A DNA stretch of 64,000 nt from Streptomyces sp. NBC_00568 (GTDB lineage Bacteria; Actinomycetota; Actinomycetes; Streptomycetales; Streptomycetaceae). The number at the start of each line of letters is the position of its first letter. The stretch's first letter is position 1. Location: assembly GCF_026341855.1 (NCBI RefSeq), contig NZ_JAPENW010000001.1:7059001-7123000 (forward strand). The letters run 5' to 3'. This document shows, in pieces, positions 1 through 9,333 of the stretch. Both the position numbers and the translations under genes were made by a program. Under the pieces are notes generated by a model. That model was not told the origin of the DNA. It saw only the letters and a list, made by a program, of their open reading frames with translations, and searched no databases.

Positions 1-439
1 CGTTCTCCCAGCGGTCGGCATCCGCGCCGTAGACCAGGATCAGCGTGAGAGCGGCGACGACGCCGAGCACCGTGCGGGCCACCTGGACGCGGTCCACGGT
101 GCGGTCCTCGATCCGGCCGTCACCCTCCTGCACGAAGAGGCGGGTGGCGACGCGGTGCGCCGAGCGGAGGACGAGGCCGGCGAGGAACGGGACGGAGAAG
201 TACCACAGGCGGCTGCGGCGTCGCTGCGGGCGAGCGAGGACCGGGGCCGGCCGGCCGTAGGGATACGGGTTCTGCGGCGGATATGGGTGCGGCGCGGGCG
301 GACCGTAGGTATCGCCGGCGGGCGGTGGCCCGTAAGGGTTGTTGGCCGGCGGCCCGGGAGGACCCCAGCCCTGGCCGCCCGGTCCGTTGCCGCCGGGTTG
401 TCCCGATCTCGGGCCCGGCCCCCATCCCCCGCTTGCCAT
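1..439 (-). CDS. Partial Pro/Gly/Tyr-rich membrane protein (C-terminus beyond the window)
   Basis: The reading frame is open from an ATG at 437-439 to the window edge, about 146 codons, with GGGGAAGAG just upstream as ribosome site. Residues 1-66 are a low-complexity Gly/Pro/Tyr/Asn tail with repeated PYGPP-like units. A basic stretch (QRRRSR) follows, then a hydrophobic stretch near residues 78-90 and a second one near 124-140, so a cytoplasmic tail in front of membrane helices is likely. I do not recognise the family. It points away from the rest of the island and has no palindromic operator near its start, so it is probably flanking genome. Confidence 0.7.
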   Translation of the reverse strand, partial: MASGGWGPGPRSGQPGGNGPGGQGWGPPGPPANNPYGPPPAGDTYGPPAPHPYPPQNPYPYGRPAPVLARPQRRRSRLWYFSVPFLAGLVLRSAHRVATRLFVQEGDGRIEDRTVDRVQVARTVLGVVAALTLILVYGADADRWEN

Positions 440-907
440 GTCTCTTCCCCCGTTTGTCCGCGGCCAGTTGCTGTGTCGCACGGCGACATCGCGGCAGCTT
501 AGTGGCTCATGAGTCGCCTCTCCCCATGGTCGTTGTGTGAACCCTGTCAGCTTTCTGGGGAGACTCCGGGCCGACCCGGCCACCGTGGCCGCCGGGGGCT
601 CCCGTACGTCCGGGCGGTTCGGCTCGATGATCCGGAAGCCGGAAGGGGAAGGGGCTCCTAAGGGAGGGGAGCGCCATGAGGCGCCCCGGCCCGGTGACAC
701 CCGGGTCCACTGGCTCTTCACGGGCACGCTGCCCGGCAGGGGCCTCACCCTGATCGCGGATTCGCGCTGCGCATCCGCGCGGTTGCGGGCACGGTGATGG
801 TGGGGCTGACGTGGGTGGCCGAGTGGGTGCCCGCCCGGTACCCGGCCGTCGGTTCACCGAGAGCATGCCGGTCGATCCGTCAACCCGTGTGCGGCCCCCT
901 GCCCCGC
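440..907. other. Intergenic stretch with no supported gene
   Basis: Open frames here on both strands lack a ribosome site and recognisable protein content; the long minus-strand frame crossing it is a GC-rich shadow of the USP gene. Only the operator pair at 911-944 stands out. Confidence 0.5.
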
Positions 908-910
908 CTT

Positions 911-944
911 GGGCCGAACGGCCCCCATCGGGGACCTGCGGCCC
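911..944. promoter_or_regulatory. Tandem DevR/OsdR-type operator upstream of USP
   Basis: Two 14-bp inverted repeats, GGGCCGAACGGCCC (911-924) and GGGACCTGCGGCCC (931-944), have centres exactly 20 bp apart. The second ends 63 bp before the USP start. The same arrangement recurs before many genes of this window. That a DevR/OsdR-like response regulator binds it is inference from motif and gene content. Confidence 0.75.
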
Positions 945-1007
945 CTGCCTCGCGCATCCGTTTCGACCCGACGCTGGAATCCGACGCCCGATCAGGAGGT
1001 GGACACC

Positions 1008-1913
1008 ATGCCCCGCACTGTCACCGTTGGTCTCGACGGCTCGTCCGAGAGCCTCGCCGCCGCCGAGTGGGCCGCCCGCGAGGCGCGGCTGCGCGCACTG
1101 CAGGTCAGGCTGGTCAACGTATGGGAACCGGCGCCCGACCCCATCGCCCAGGCCCCGCTGCTCGGTGGCGAGACCCATCAGCACTGGAGTGAGCGGATCC
1201 CGCGCGAAGCGGCCGAAGGGGTACGGGCACGGCACCCCGGGATCGACGTCACGACGGAGCAGCTCACCGGCCGGCCCGCCGAGGCGCTGCTCAAGGCCGC
1301 GGACGACGCCGAACTCCTGGTCCTCGGCACCCGTGGACTGAGTGGCGTGGGCGGCTTCATGGTCGGCTCGGTCGGCCTGGCCGTCGTGGCGCACGCCGGG
1401 CGCCCCGTCGTGTTCGTACGCGCCGGAGAACAGGCCGCGGACGAGCACCTGATGGATCCCTCGGGCATACCGTCCGCCGTGGCGCCCTTCCGTCCCGTCG
1501 TGCTGGGGCTCGACACCACCGGCCCGGACGCCACGCTGATCGGCTTCGCCTTCGAGGCGGCCTTCCTGCGCGCCACGGCGCTGCGGGTGGTGCACTCCTG
1601 GAACGAGCCGCCCTACATCGCGTACGGACTGCCCCCGGACCTGGAGATGAACGCCGCTCTCGCCGCGCAGGAGGCCGCCGCCGTGACGGACGTACTGCGC
1701 CCCTGGCGGGAGAAGTACCCGGCCGTGGAGGTCATCGAGGACGCCCTGTCCGGGAAGGCCGCCAACCACCTCGTGGACGCCTCCCGGGAGGCGTCGCTCG
1801 TCGTCGTGGGCCGACGAGCCCGCCGCGCCGCGCTCGGCGCCCACATCGGACCGGTCACCCACGCCGTGCTGCACCACTCGACCGCCCCCGTCACCGTCGT
1901 CCCGCACTCCTGA
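1008..1913 (+). CDS. Universal stress protein, two UspA domains (type A)
   Basis: A 301-residue tandem UspA protein, the size usual for mycobacterial and Streptomyces double USPs. Domain 1 opens with VTVGLDGS and carries the ATP-binding loop GTRGLSG followed nine residues on by GS (about residues 105-125). Domain 2 has a degenerate loop (GRRARR...GP), so it may not bind nucleotide. ATG at 1008 follows AGGAGG by seven bases. The family is cytosolic, binds ATP or AMP and is induced in stress; no enzymatic role can be read from the sequence. It leads a unit with the alcohol dehydrogenase and a second USP, under the operator pair at 911-944. Its closest look-alikes here are the USPs at 26.4, 29.1 and 30.1 kb, which share the AADEHL linker. 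Confidence 0.93.
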   Translation: MPRTVTVGLDGSSESLAAAEWAAREARLRALQVRLVNVWEPAPDPIAQAPLLGGETHQHWSERIPREAAEGVRARHPGIDVTTEQLTGRPAEALLKAADDAELLVLGTRGLSGVGGFMVGSVGLAVVAHAGRPVVFVRAGEQAADEHLMDPSGIPSAVAPFRPVVLGLDTTGPDATLIGFAFEAAFLRATALRVVHSWNEPPYIAYGLPPDLEMNAALAAQEAAAVTDVLRPWREKYPAVEVIEDALSGKAANHLVDASREASLVVVGRRARRAALGAHIGPVTHAVLHHSTAPVTVVPHS

Positions 1914-1976
1914 TCACCACGGGCCGCCCTCGACCGAACACCGATCGCGGTCCGACCGCGCAAGGAGAGTCATCCC

Positions 1977-2999
1977 ATGAAGGCAGCAGTCGTACGAGCG
2001 TTCGGTGAGCCGCTGGTCATCGAGGAGCGTCCCGACCCCGAGCCCGGACCCGGCCAGGTCCGCATCCGGGTGGAGGCCTCCGGGCTGTGCCACACCGACA
2101 TCCACGCCGCCCACGGCGACTGGCCGGTCAAGCCGACCCCGCCGTTCGTCCCCGGACACGAGGGCGTCGGCCTGGTCGAGGCGCTCGGCGACGGCGTCAC
2201 CCATCTGACGATGGGGCAGCGGGTCGCCGTGCCCTGGCTGGGCAGCGCGTGCGGACGCTGCGAGCACTGCCTCTCCGGCTGGGAGACCCTGTGCGAGCAG
2301 CAGATCAACACCGGCTACGGGTGCGACGGCGGTTACGCCGAGAAGATGCTCGCCTGGGCCGACTTCGCCCAGCCGGTGCCCGAGGGGATCTCCCCGCTCG
2401 ACGCCGCCCCGCTCACCTGCGCCGGCGTCACCACGTACAAGGCCCTGAAGGTCGCCGACGTGAGGCCCAGCCAGTTGGTCGCCATCTCCGGCGTGGGCGG
2501 CCTCGGCCACCTGGCCGTGCAGTACGCGAAGATCGCCGGGGCGACCGTGGCGGCGATCGACGTCACCGACGACAAACTCGAACTCGCCGCGGAACTCGGC
2601 GCCGACATCGTGATCGACGCCCGCAAGGAGGACCCCGGCGAGGTCCTCAAGCGCCACGGCGGCGCGCACGCCGCGCTCGCGCTCGCGGTGAACGAGGAGG
2701 CCTTCTCCGCGGTGTACAAGGGGCTGCGGCGCGGTGGGAAGCTCGTCATGGTCGCGATGCCGGCCCACGGCACGATCGCGGTCCCGATCTTCGAGACCGT
2801 GCTGAACGGCACCTCCGTGATCGGCTCCATCGTCGGTACCCGGCAGGACCTGGCCGAGGTGTTCGACCTGCACGCCGCGGGCAGGACCAGGGTCATCCGC
2901 GAGTCCCGGCCCCTCAGTGCCGTCAACGAGTCCATCGACGAGGTGCTGCACGGCCGGATCCAGGCCCGGATCGTCTTCGACTTCGTCGAAGGGAGCTGA
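1977..2999 (+). CDS. Zinc-dependent alcohol dehydrogenase (AdhA-like)
   Basis: 340 residues, medium-chain zinc dehydrogenase that would interconvert primary alcohols and aldehydes with NAD(H). Catalytic zinc ligands are visible as GLCHTD (Cys38) and GHEG (His near 61). The structural-zinc cysteines lie in CGRCEHCLSGWETLC, and the Rossmann loop is GVGGLGHLA near residue 170. The start has AAGGAGA eight bases upstream. It sits between two USP genes with short gaps (63 and 5 bp), so all three are probably co-transcribed from 911-944. In low oxygen it would regenerate NAD+ by reducing acetaldehyde, matching AdhE in the same window; the substrate is inferred. Confidence 0.92.
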   Translation: MKAAVVRAFGEPLVIEERPDPEPGPGQVRIRVEASGLCHTDIHAAHGDWPVKPTPPFVPGHEGVGLVEALGDGVTHLTMGQRVAVPWLGSACGRCEHCLSGWETLCEQQINTGYGCDGGYAEKMLAWADFAQPVPEGISPLDAAPLTCAGVTTYKALKVADVRPSQLVAISGVGGLGHLAVQYAKIAGATVAAIDVTDDKLELAAELGADIVIDARKEDPGEVLKRHGGAHAALALAVNEEAFSAVYKGLRRGGKLVMVAMPAHGTIAVPIFETVLNGTSVIGSIVGTRQDLAEVFDLHAAGRTRVIRESRPLSAVNESIDEVLHGRIQARIVFDFVEGS

Positions 3000-3004
3000 C
3001 CGCC

Positions 3005-3892
3005 GTGGATCTGCCCCTCGTCGTGGGTGTCGACGGGTCCGAGCCCGCCATGCGCGCCGTGGACTGGGCCACGGACGAGGCGGCCCTGCGGGGTCTGCCG
3101 CTCCGTCTGGTCTACGCCTCGCTCTGGGAACGCTACGAAGGCGCCGCCCTCGCCGAGGGACTGGGCCGCTCCTCGGAGCAGATCATGGCCGACAGGATCG
3201 TCGAGGCCGCCGCCGAACGCGCCCGCCGTCGCGACGCCGGGGTGAAGGTCACCACCGACGTCCTGCCCGAGGACGCGGTGAGCATGCTGCTGACGGAGGG
3301 CTTCGGCGCCACCGCGCTGGTGCTCGGGTCGCGGGGCCGCAGCGGCATCGCCGAAAGGCTCCTGGGGTCGGTGAGCCTCACGGTCGCCGCCCGCGCCCAC
3401 TGCCCCGTGATCGTGCTGCGGGGCGGCCACGACAACCAGGCCAGGGCCGGCCGGTACCGGCGGGTCGTCCTCGGGGTCGGGGATCCCTCGCAGGGTGAGG
3501 CGGCCACCCGCTTCGCGTTCCGGGAGGCGGCGGAACGCGGAGTCCCGCTGGAAGCCGTACGGGCCTGGCGGAGCCCCGCGCACGAGACGACCGACCACCC
3601 GCCGGTGAAGGGCGAGCCCACCCGGACGCACGAACAGCGGGCGATGGACATCCTGGACGAGGCACTGAGCGGGGCCGCGGCCGACCATCCGGCCGTGGAC
3701 GTGCACCGTCGTACCGCCGAGGGAACCGCCCGCAAGTTGCTGCTGGACGCTTCCACCGAGGCCGATCTGCTCGTCGTCGGGGTCCGGCGGCACGACAGCC
3801 ACGGGCACATCGGGATGCAGCTCGGCCGGGTCGCCCACGCTGCCCTGCACCACGCGGCCTGTCCGGTCGCCGTCGTGCCCCTACGGGGATGA
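3005..3892 (+). CDS. Universal stress protein, two UspA domains (type B)
   Basis: 295 residues starting at GTG 3005, five bases after the dehydrogenase stop, with GAAGGGAG overlapping the end of that gene as ribosome site. Domain 1 shows LVVGVDGS and the ATP loop GSRGRSG followed by GS. Domain 2 ends in the QLGRVAHAALHH / CPVAVVP signature shared with the USPs at 27.9 and 40.2 kb, the type B group here. It is the last gene of the USP-ADH-USP unit and converges on PPK2 with only five bases between stops. Confidence 0.92.
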   Translation: MDLPLVVGVDGSEPAMRAVDWATDEAALRGLPLRLVYASLWERYEGAALAEGLGRSSEQIMADRIVEAAAERARRRDAGVKVTTDVLPEDAVSMLLTEGFGATALVLGSRGRSGIAERLLGSVSLTVAARAHCPVIVLRGGHDNQARAGRYRRVVLGVGDPSQGEAATRFAFREAAERGVPLEAVRAWRSPAHETTDHPPVKGEPTRTHEQRAMDILDEALSGAAADHPAVDVHRRTAEGTARKLLLDASTEADLLVVGVRRHDSHGHIGMQLGRVAHAALHHAACPVAVVPLRG

Positions 3893-3897
3893 GCGGC

Positions 3898-4701
3898 TCA
3901 GAGGCTCGCCGCGTGATCGGGGACGAAGGTCTGCAGATCGCGCGGCGGGCGCTCGTAGCCCTTCGACGGCGGCCGGCGGGGCAGCTCCAGGACCGGCGGC
4001 GGCACCTCGTGGTAGGGGACGGAGTCGAGCAGATGGGCGATCATGTTCAGCCGGGCGCGGCGCTTGTCGTCGCTCTCGACCACGAACCACGGCGCCTCCG
4101 CGATGTCCGTGTGCACCAGCATCTCGTCCTTCGCCCGGGAGTACGCCTCCCACCGGGTGATCGACTCCAGGTCCATGGGGGAGAGCTTCCAGCGCCGCGT
4201 CGGGTCCTTCAGCCTGCGCCGGAACCGTTTCTGCTGCTCCGCGTCGCTCACCGAGAACCAGTACTTGCGCAGCAGCACGCCCTCCTCCACCAGCATCCGC
4301 TCGAAGATCGGGCACTGCCGCAGGAAGAGCTGGTACTCCTCCTTCGTGCAGAAGCCCATGACGTGCTCGACCCCGGCGCGGTTGTACCAGCTGCGGTCGA
4401 ACAGCACGATCTCCCCGGCGGCCGGCAGATGTTCCACGTACCGCTGGAAGTACCACTGGCTGCGCTCGCGCTCGGTCGGCTTGGGCAGCGCCACGATCTG
4501 CGCGACGCGCGGGTTCAGATGTTCCGCCACACGCTTGATCGTGCCGCCCTTGCCCGCGGCGTCCCGGCCCTCGAAGACCACCACCACACGGGCGCCCTCG
4601 GTGCGCACCCACTCCTGGAGTCTGACCAGCTCCGTCTGCAGACGGAGCAGCTCCCGCTCGTACGCCGCAAGCGGCACCTTCGCCGTCTTCTTGCCGGCCA
4701 T
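3898..4701 (-). CDS. ppk2: Polyphosphate kinase 2
   Basis: 267 residues, the length of a one-domain PPK2, which moves phosphate between polyphosphate and nucleotides. The Walker A loop is GRDAAGKGG (about residues 45-53), the Walker B region is LFDRSWYNR, and the lid follows near KYWFSVSD. The ATG at 4699-4701 is preceded by GAGGAGGC. It is divergent from phosphoketolase with an 85-bp gap that shows no clear copy of the island palindrome. In energy-starved cells it would use polyphosphate to make GTP or ATP, or store phosphate; the direction cannot be told from sequence. Confidence 0.93.
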   Translation of the reverse strand: MAGKKTAKVPLAAYERELLRLQTELVRLQEWVRTEGARVVVVFEGRDAAGKGGTIKRVAEHLNPRVAQIVALPKPTERERSQWYFQRYVEHLPAAGEIVLFDRSWYNRAGVEHVMGFCTKEEYQLFLRQCPIFERMLVEEGVLLRKYWFSVSDAEQQKRFRRRLKDPTRRWKLSPMDLESITRWEAYSRAKDEMLVHTDIAEAPWFVVESDDKRRARLNMIAHLLDSVPYHEVPPPVLELPRRPPSKGYERPPRDLQTFVPDHAASL

Positions 4702-4786
4702 GCCGCCTCCTCGCCCGATGACGCCTCACGCGAAGCGTCCCGTTGACCTGCCTCGCCGACGTGCCCCGATTACTTACGGAGTCACC

Positions 4787-7168
4787 ATGACCAAGGTCGA
4801 ACACCAGGACAGCACCGTACTGACCGACGAGGAACTGCGCACCCTGGACGCCCACTGGCGGGCCGCCAACTACCTTGCCGTGGGCCAGATCTACCTGCTC
4901 GCCAACCCCCTGCTCACCGAGCCCCTGACTCCGGAGCACATCAAGCCCCGGCTGCTGGGCCACTGGGGCACCTCGCCCGGCCTCAACCTGGTCCACACCC
5001 ACCTGAACCGTGTCGTCACGGCGCGCGGCCTGGACGCGCTGTGCGTCTGGGGTCCCGGTCACGGCGGCCCGGCCGTGCTGGCGAACTCCTGGCTGGAGGG
5101 CACCTACAGCGAGACGTATCCCACCGTGTCCCGCGACACCGAGGGCATGGGGAAACTGTTCCGGCAGTTCTCCTTCCCCGGCGGCGTGCCCAGCCATGTC
5201 GCGCCGGAGACACCCGGCTCCATCCACGAGGGCGGCGAGCTCGGCTACTCCCTCGCCCACGCCTACGGCGCCGCCTTCGACAATCCCGAGCTGCTGGTCG
5301 CCTGTGTGATCGGCGACGGCGAGGCGGAGACGGGACCCCTCGCCGCGTCCTGGCACTCCAACAAGTTCCTCGACCCGGTCCACGACGGCGCCGTCCTGCC
5401 CATCCTGCACCTCAACGGCTACAAGATCGCCAACCCGACGGTGCTCTCCCGGCTCCCGGAGTCCGAACTCGACGAACTGCTGCGGGGGTACGGTCACGAC
5501 CCGATCCATGTGACCGGCGACGAGCCGTTGCAGGTGCACCGCGCCATGGCCGCCGCGTTCGACCAGGCCCTGGACCGGATTGCGCTGCTCCAGCGCACCG
5601 CCCGCGAGGAGGGCGTGGCCGAACGGGCACGCTGGCCCATGATCGTGCTGCGCACCCCGAAGGGCTGGACCGGCCCCGCGGAGGTCGACGGCGAGCCCGT
5701 CGAAGGCACCTGGCGCGCCCACCAGGTGCCGCTGGCAGGAGTCCGCGAAAACCCTGAGCACCTGCGGCAGTTGGAGACCTGGCTGCGCTCCTACCGCCCC
5801 GAGGAGCTCTTCGACGCCGAGGGACGGCCGGTGGCCGACGTGCTCGCCTGCGTACCCGACGGCTCCCGGCGGCTGGGCGCCACCCCGCACGCCAACGGCG
5901 GCCTCCTCGTCCGCGATCTGCCGCTCCCGCCCCTGGAGCGGTTCGCCGTACCCGTCGACAAGCCGGGCGTCACCCTGCACGAGCCGACCCGGGTGCTGGG
6001 CGACCTCCTCGAACACGTCATGCGCGAGACCTCGCACCGCCGCGACTTCCGGCTGGTCGGCCCCGACGAGACGGCCTCCAACCGGCTGGGCGCCGTCTAC
6101 GGCGCCAGCGGCAAGGCCTGGCAGGCACAGATCCTGCCGGTGGACGAACACCTCGACCGGCACGGCCGAGTCATGGAGATCCTCTCCGAACACCTCTGCC
6201 AGGGCTGGCTGGAGGGCTATCTCCTCACCGGCCGGCACGGTCTGTTCTCCTGCTACGAGGCGTTCGTGCACATCGTCGACTCCATGGTCAACCAGCACAT
6301 CAAGTGGCTGAGGACCTCACGCGAACTGCCCTGGCGCGCCCCGATCGCCTCCCTCAACTACCTGCTCACCTCACACGTGTGGCGCCAGGACCACAACGGC
6401 TTCTCGCACCAGGACCCCGGATTCGTCGACCACGTCCTCAACAAGAGTCCCGAGGTCGTACGCGTCTACCTGCCGCCGGACGCCAACACCCTGCTGTCCG
6501 TCGCGGATCACGTGCTGCGCAGCCGCGACTACGTCAACGTCATCGTGGCCGGCAAACAGCCGAGTTTCGACTGGCTGTCCATGGACCAGGCCCGCGCCCA
6601 CTGCGCCCGCGGCGCCGGGATCTGGGAGTGGGCGGGCACGGAGAACGGCGGCGAGCCCGATGCAGTCCTGGCCTGCGCCGGGGACGTACCCACCCAGGAG
6701 GTGCTGGCCGCGGCGCAGTTGCTGCGCCGACACCTCCCGGACCTCGCCGTCCGAGTGGTCAACGTGGTCGACATGACCAGGATCCTGCCGCGCGAGGAAC
6801 ACCCGCACGGAATGAGCGACTTCGAGTACGACGGCCTGTTCACCACCGACAAGCCGGTGATCTTCGCCTACCACGGCTATCCCTGGCTGATCCACCGGCT
6901 GGCCTACCGCCGCACCGGCCACAAGAACCTGCACGTGCGCGGCTACAAAGAGTCCGGCACCACGACCACGCCGTTCGACATGGTCGTCCGCAACGACCTC
7001 GACCGCTACCGGCTGGTCATGGACGTCATCGACCGCGTTCCAGGACTCGCGGTGCGCGCCGCCGCCGTACGGCAGCAGATGGCCGACGCGCGCACCCGAC
7101 ACCAGGCCTGGATCCGCGAGCACGGCACCGATCTGCCCGAGGTCGCCGACTGGACCTGGAGCACCTGA
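4787..7168 (+). CDS. xfp: Phosphoketolase
   Basis: 793 residues, the usual size of xylulose-5-P/fructose-6-P phosphoketolase, a thiamine-diphosphate enzyme that splits these sugars with phosphate to acetyl-phosphate. The TPP motif is GDGEAETGPLA (near residue 180) followed by the NGYKIANPT segment typical of the family. The true start is ATG 4787 (MTKVEHQDS) with GGAG just upstream; the longer open frame upstream is antisense to PPK2. GAPDH follows 33 bp later, so the pair probably works together to give acetyl-P and glyceraldehyde-P and pass the latter on. Confidence 0.95.
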   Translation: MTKVEHQDSTVLTDEELRTLDAHWRAANYLAVGQIYLLANPLLTEPLTPEHIKPRLLGHWGTSPGLNLVHTHLNRVVTARGLDALCVWGPGHGGPAVLANSWLEGTYSETYPTVSRDTEGMGKLFRQFSFPGGVPSHVAPETPGSIHEGGELGYSLAHAYGAAFDNPELLVACVIGDGEAETGPLAASWHSNKFLDPVHDGAVLPILHLNGYKIANPTVLSRLPESELDELLRGYGHDPIHVTGDEPLQVHRAMAAAFDQALDRIALLQRTAREEGVAERARWPMIVLRTPKGWTGPAEVDGEPVEGTWRAHQVPLAGVRENPEHLRQLETWLRSYRPEELFDAEGRPVADVLACVPDGSRRLGATPHANGGLLVRDLPLPPLERFAVPVDKPGVTLHEPTRVLGDLLEHVMRETSHRRDFRLVGPDETASNRLGAVYGASGKAWQAQILPVDEHLDRHGRVMEILSEHLCQGWLEGYLLTGRHGLFSCYEAFVHIVDSMVNQHIKWLRTSRELPWRAPIASLNYLLTSHVWRQDHNGFSHQDPGFVDHVLNKSPEVVRVYLPPDANTLLSVADHVLRSRDYVNVIVAGKQPSFDWLSMDQARAHCARGAGIWEWAGTENGGEPDAVLACAGDVPTQEVLAAAQLLRRHLPDLAVRVVNVVDMTRILPREEHPHGMSDFEYDGLFTTDKPVIFAYHGYPWLIHRLAYRRTGHKNLHVRGYKESGTTTTPFDMVVRNDLDRYRLVMDVIDRVPGLAVRAAAVRQQMADARTRHQAWIREHGTDLPEVADWTWST

Positions 7169-7201
7169 CCCGCCCCTCACTCCCGGAAGGAACTCACTGC
7201 C

Positions 7202-8215
7202 ATGACCGTACGCGTCGGCATCAACGGCTTCGGCCGCATCGGCCGCACCTACCTGCGAGCCGCCCTCGACCGTGCCGAGGAAGGCACCCAGGACGTCGAG
7301 GTGGTCGCCGTCAACGACATCACCTCACCCGCCACCCTGGCCCACCTGCTTGAGTACGACTCGACGTTCGGACGCATCGGCCGCGACGTCCAGCACGACG
7401 ACAGCTCCATCACGGTCGACGGACGGCGCATCGCCGTCACCGCCGAGCGTGACCCGGCCGCCCTGCGCTGGTCCGACTACGGCGCCGGCATCGTGATCGA
7501 GTCCACCGGGCGTTTCCGTGACCGGGACTCCGCGGCACTGCACCTGAAGGGCGGCGCCCACACCGTGCTGCTGTCGGCCCCCGGCAAGGGCGTGGACGCC
7601 ACCATCGTGATGGGCGTCAACGACCGTGCCTACGACCGGAACAGCGACCGGATCGTCTCCGCCGCCTCCTGCACCACCAACTGCGTCGCCCCGATGGTGA
7701 AGGTCCTCGACGACGCCTTCGGCGTCGAGCGTGGTGTGATGACCACCATCCACGGCTACACCAACGACCAGTCGCTGCTGGACGGTCCGCACAAGGATCT
7801 GCGCCGGGCCCGCTCCGCAGCCCTCAGCATCATCCCCACCAGCACGGGTGCCGCCCGAGCCGTGGGCCTGGTGGTGCCGGAGCTGGCGGGGGCACTGGAC
7901 GGGATCGCGGTCCGTGTGCCCGTGGAGGACGGCTCGCTCACCGACCTCGCGGTGGTCCTCGCCCGGGAGGCGAGCGTGGACGAGATCAACGCCGTGTTCG
8001 AGGCGGCCGCGGACGGGCCGCTGAACGGCATCCTGCGGGTCACGAAGGCGCCGATCGTCTCCCGCGACGTCATCGGCGACCCCTCGTCCTGCATCTTCGA
8101 TCCCGCCCTGACCCAGGCCAACGGCACCCTGGCCAAGGTCTTCGGCTGGTACGACAACGAGTGGGGCTACACCAACCGCCTCTTGGACCTGACGGCCCTC
8201 GTGGCAGACGACTGA
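7202..8215 (+). CDS. gap: Glyceraldehyde-3-phosphate dehydrogenase, type I
   Basis: 337 residues. The N-terminal Rossmann motif is INGFGRIGR, the catalytic cysteine lies in SAASCTTNC (about residue 158), and the C-terminal signature WYDNEWGY is intact. It oxidises glyceraldehyde-3-P with NAD+ and phosphate. GGAAGGA lies ahead of ATG 7202. It is the second gene of a phosphoketolase-gap unit, probably a stress-specific copy next to the housekeeping enzyme elsewhere in the chromosome (inferred). Confidence 0.95.
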   Translation: MTVRVGINGFGRIGRTYLRAALDRAEEGTQDVEVVAVNDITSPATLAHLLEYDSTFGRIGRDVQHDDSSITVDGRRIAVTAERDPAALRWSDYGAGIVIESTGRFRDRDSAALHLKGGAHTVLLSAPGKGVDATIVMGVNDRAYDRNSDRIVSAASCTTNCVAPMVKVLDDAFGVERGVMTTIHGYTNDQSLLDGPHKDLRRARSAALSIIPTSTGAARAVGLVVPELAGALDGIAVRVPVEDGSLTDLAVVLAREASVDEINAVFEAAADGPLNGILRVTKAPIVSRDVIGDPSSCIFDPALTQANGTLAKVFGWYDNEWGYTNRLLDLTALVADD

Positions 8216-8650
8216 CGGACGCGTCCCGATGGCTCGCGTGCGGCGGAAGCGGGCCTGCCGGCGGTCGCAGAAGTGCCGACCGGCCCCGGGGCGTCGGTCA
8301 CGACGGTGCCCGGCGTCGCCCTCGCCACCCTCAGCCTCGGTGCCGTCCTCGGCCCGGAGGCCTCGCTCATCGCCCTCGGCGGGGGACTGGCGGCCGAGCC
8401 GATCCGGATGCTGAAACGCGATACTCCTCCCACTGCCCTCGCCGTTGTCGCAGCGGCGGGCAGTTTCGCAGCGATCAGCGAACTGCTGGGCTCACCCCTG
8501 CTCGGAGCGTTCCTGCTCATGGAAGCGTCCGGCCTGGCCGGGCCGATGCTCGGCGTCGTGCTGGTTCCCGGCCTGCTCGCCGCAGGCATCGGCTCCCTGA
8601 TCTTCACCACGAAGGGCTCCAGGCCGCCTCTTGGCCTGGAGCCCGGATGA
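8216..8650 (+). pseudogene. Remnant of a ClC-type chloride channel/transporter
   Basis: In the frame starting at 8216, right after the gap stop codon, residues such as GAVLGPEASLIALGGGLA, GSFAAISELLGSPLLGAF and MLGVVLVPGLLAAGIGSL match the core helices of the Streptomyces ClC-like ion-channel family. Only the middle of the protein (about 120 of some 400 residues) is left. There is no start codon with a ribosome site, and after GIGSLIF the sequence drifts and stops at 8648-8650. A fragment left by deletion on both sides is the best reading. Confidence 0.7.
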
Positions 8651-8662
8651 TCCGTCGTGCGT

Positions 8663-9244
8663 TCAGCTGGTCCTGTGGCCCCATCGTGGCCCCACTTGAT
8701 CCCATTCCCTGCTCCACTCGTCGATGCGGTGGCGGTCGAGCTGCCACCGGACAACCGCTCCGGCGCCGAACACCAGGCCGGCAAGACCGGCCGCCGCCCC
8801 GACGCCCAGGAGACCCGACTCGATCGCCGCCTCGGTGGCGCTCAGCGGCGCTGAGGTGAGACGGCCGTGGCCGTCCTGCCAGACCGTGACCGTGGATCCG
8901 GCCTCGAGGCCGGTGTCCACCTGGGTTCGGCCGGTGCGGGTCGAGCCGTCGGAGGCCGTCCAGCGCACGGTTGTCGTCCGGCGATCGGAGGTGCCGCCGA
9001 TCGCGGGGAAGCTGAGGGGGACATCGTTCAGGAGCACGGCTGGGACGCGCTGCCGCTCGGCTCGCTGCGCCGCGAACACCTCGTCCGCGGCATGGGCGGT
9101 CACCAGCCCGGCGACGGACCCTCCCACGGCGAAAACCATCCACACGGCCAGCACGATCCAGGCCTCGACGATGTCGTCGCGTCGCCGCAAGGGGTTGCTG
9201 CGCCACCGCCACAACCGCTGCTTCACGTTCGTGCCACCGGGCAT
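8663..9244 (-). CDS. Rv1733c-family membrane protein
   Basis: 193 residues with two membrane helices: one near residues 28-50 (IVLAVWMVFAVGGSVAGLV) and one near 150-172 (ESGLLGVGAAAGLAGLVFGA). Between them is a roughly 95-residue outside domain. The start WRWRSNPLRRRDD is the signature of the actinobacterial family that includes M. tuberculosis Rv1733c, a DevR-regulated gene; function unknown. ATG at 9242-9244 follows GAGGAGG. It is divergent from the nitroreductase gene and shares its upstream region, which holds two palindrome copies. Confidence 0.8.
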   Translation of the reverse strand: MPGGTNVKQRLWRWRSNPLRRRDDIVEAWIVLAVWMVFAVGGSVAGLVTAHAADEVFAAQRAERQRVPAVLLNDVPLSFPAIGGTSDRRTTTVRWTASDGSTRTGRTQVDTGLEAGSTVTVWQDGHGRLTSAPLSATEAAIESGLLGVGAAAGLAGLVFGAGAVVRWQLDRHRIDEWSREWDQVGPRWGHRTS

Positions 9245-9333
9245 CGGTCCGCACCTCCTCCTCGTCGTCGTGACACTTCCGACGGTGACAGCCGACGCCG
9301 TGCCACGGCATGGGCCGAGCAGGTGCCGCCGCA

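Noticed and set aside
507..1907. Long open frame on the minus strand opposite the first USP (466 codons)
   Set aside because: A GC-rich shadow of the USP gene: Gly/Arg/His-rich low-complexity product, no ribosome site, no family resemblance.
3881..6298. 805-codon minus-strand frame across PPK2 and phosphoketolase
   Set aside because: It runs antisense to phosphoketolase, and its last part is PPK2 in a wrong frame; the composition is typical of antisense frames in high-GC DNA.
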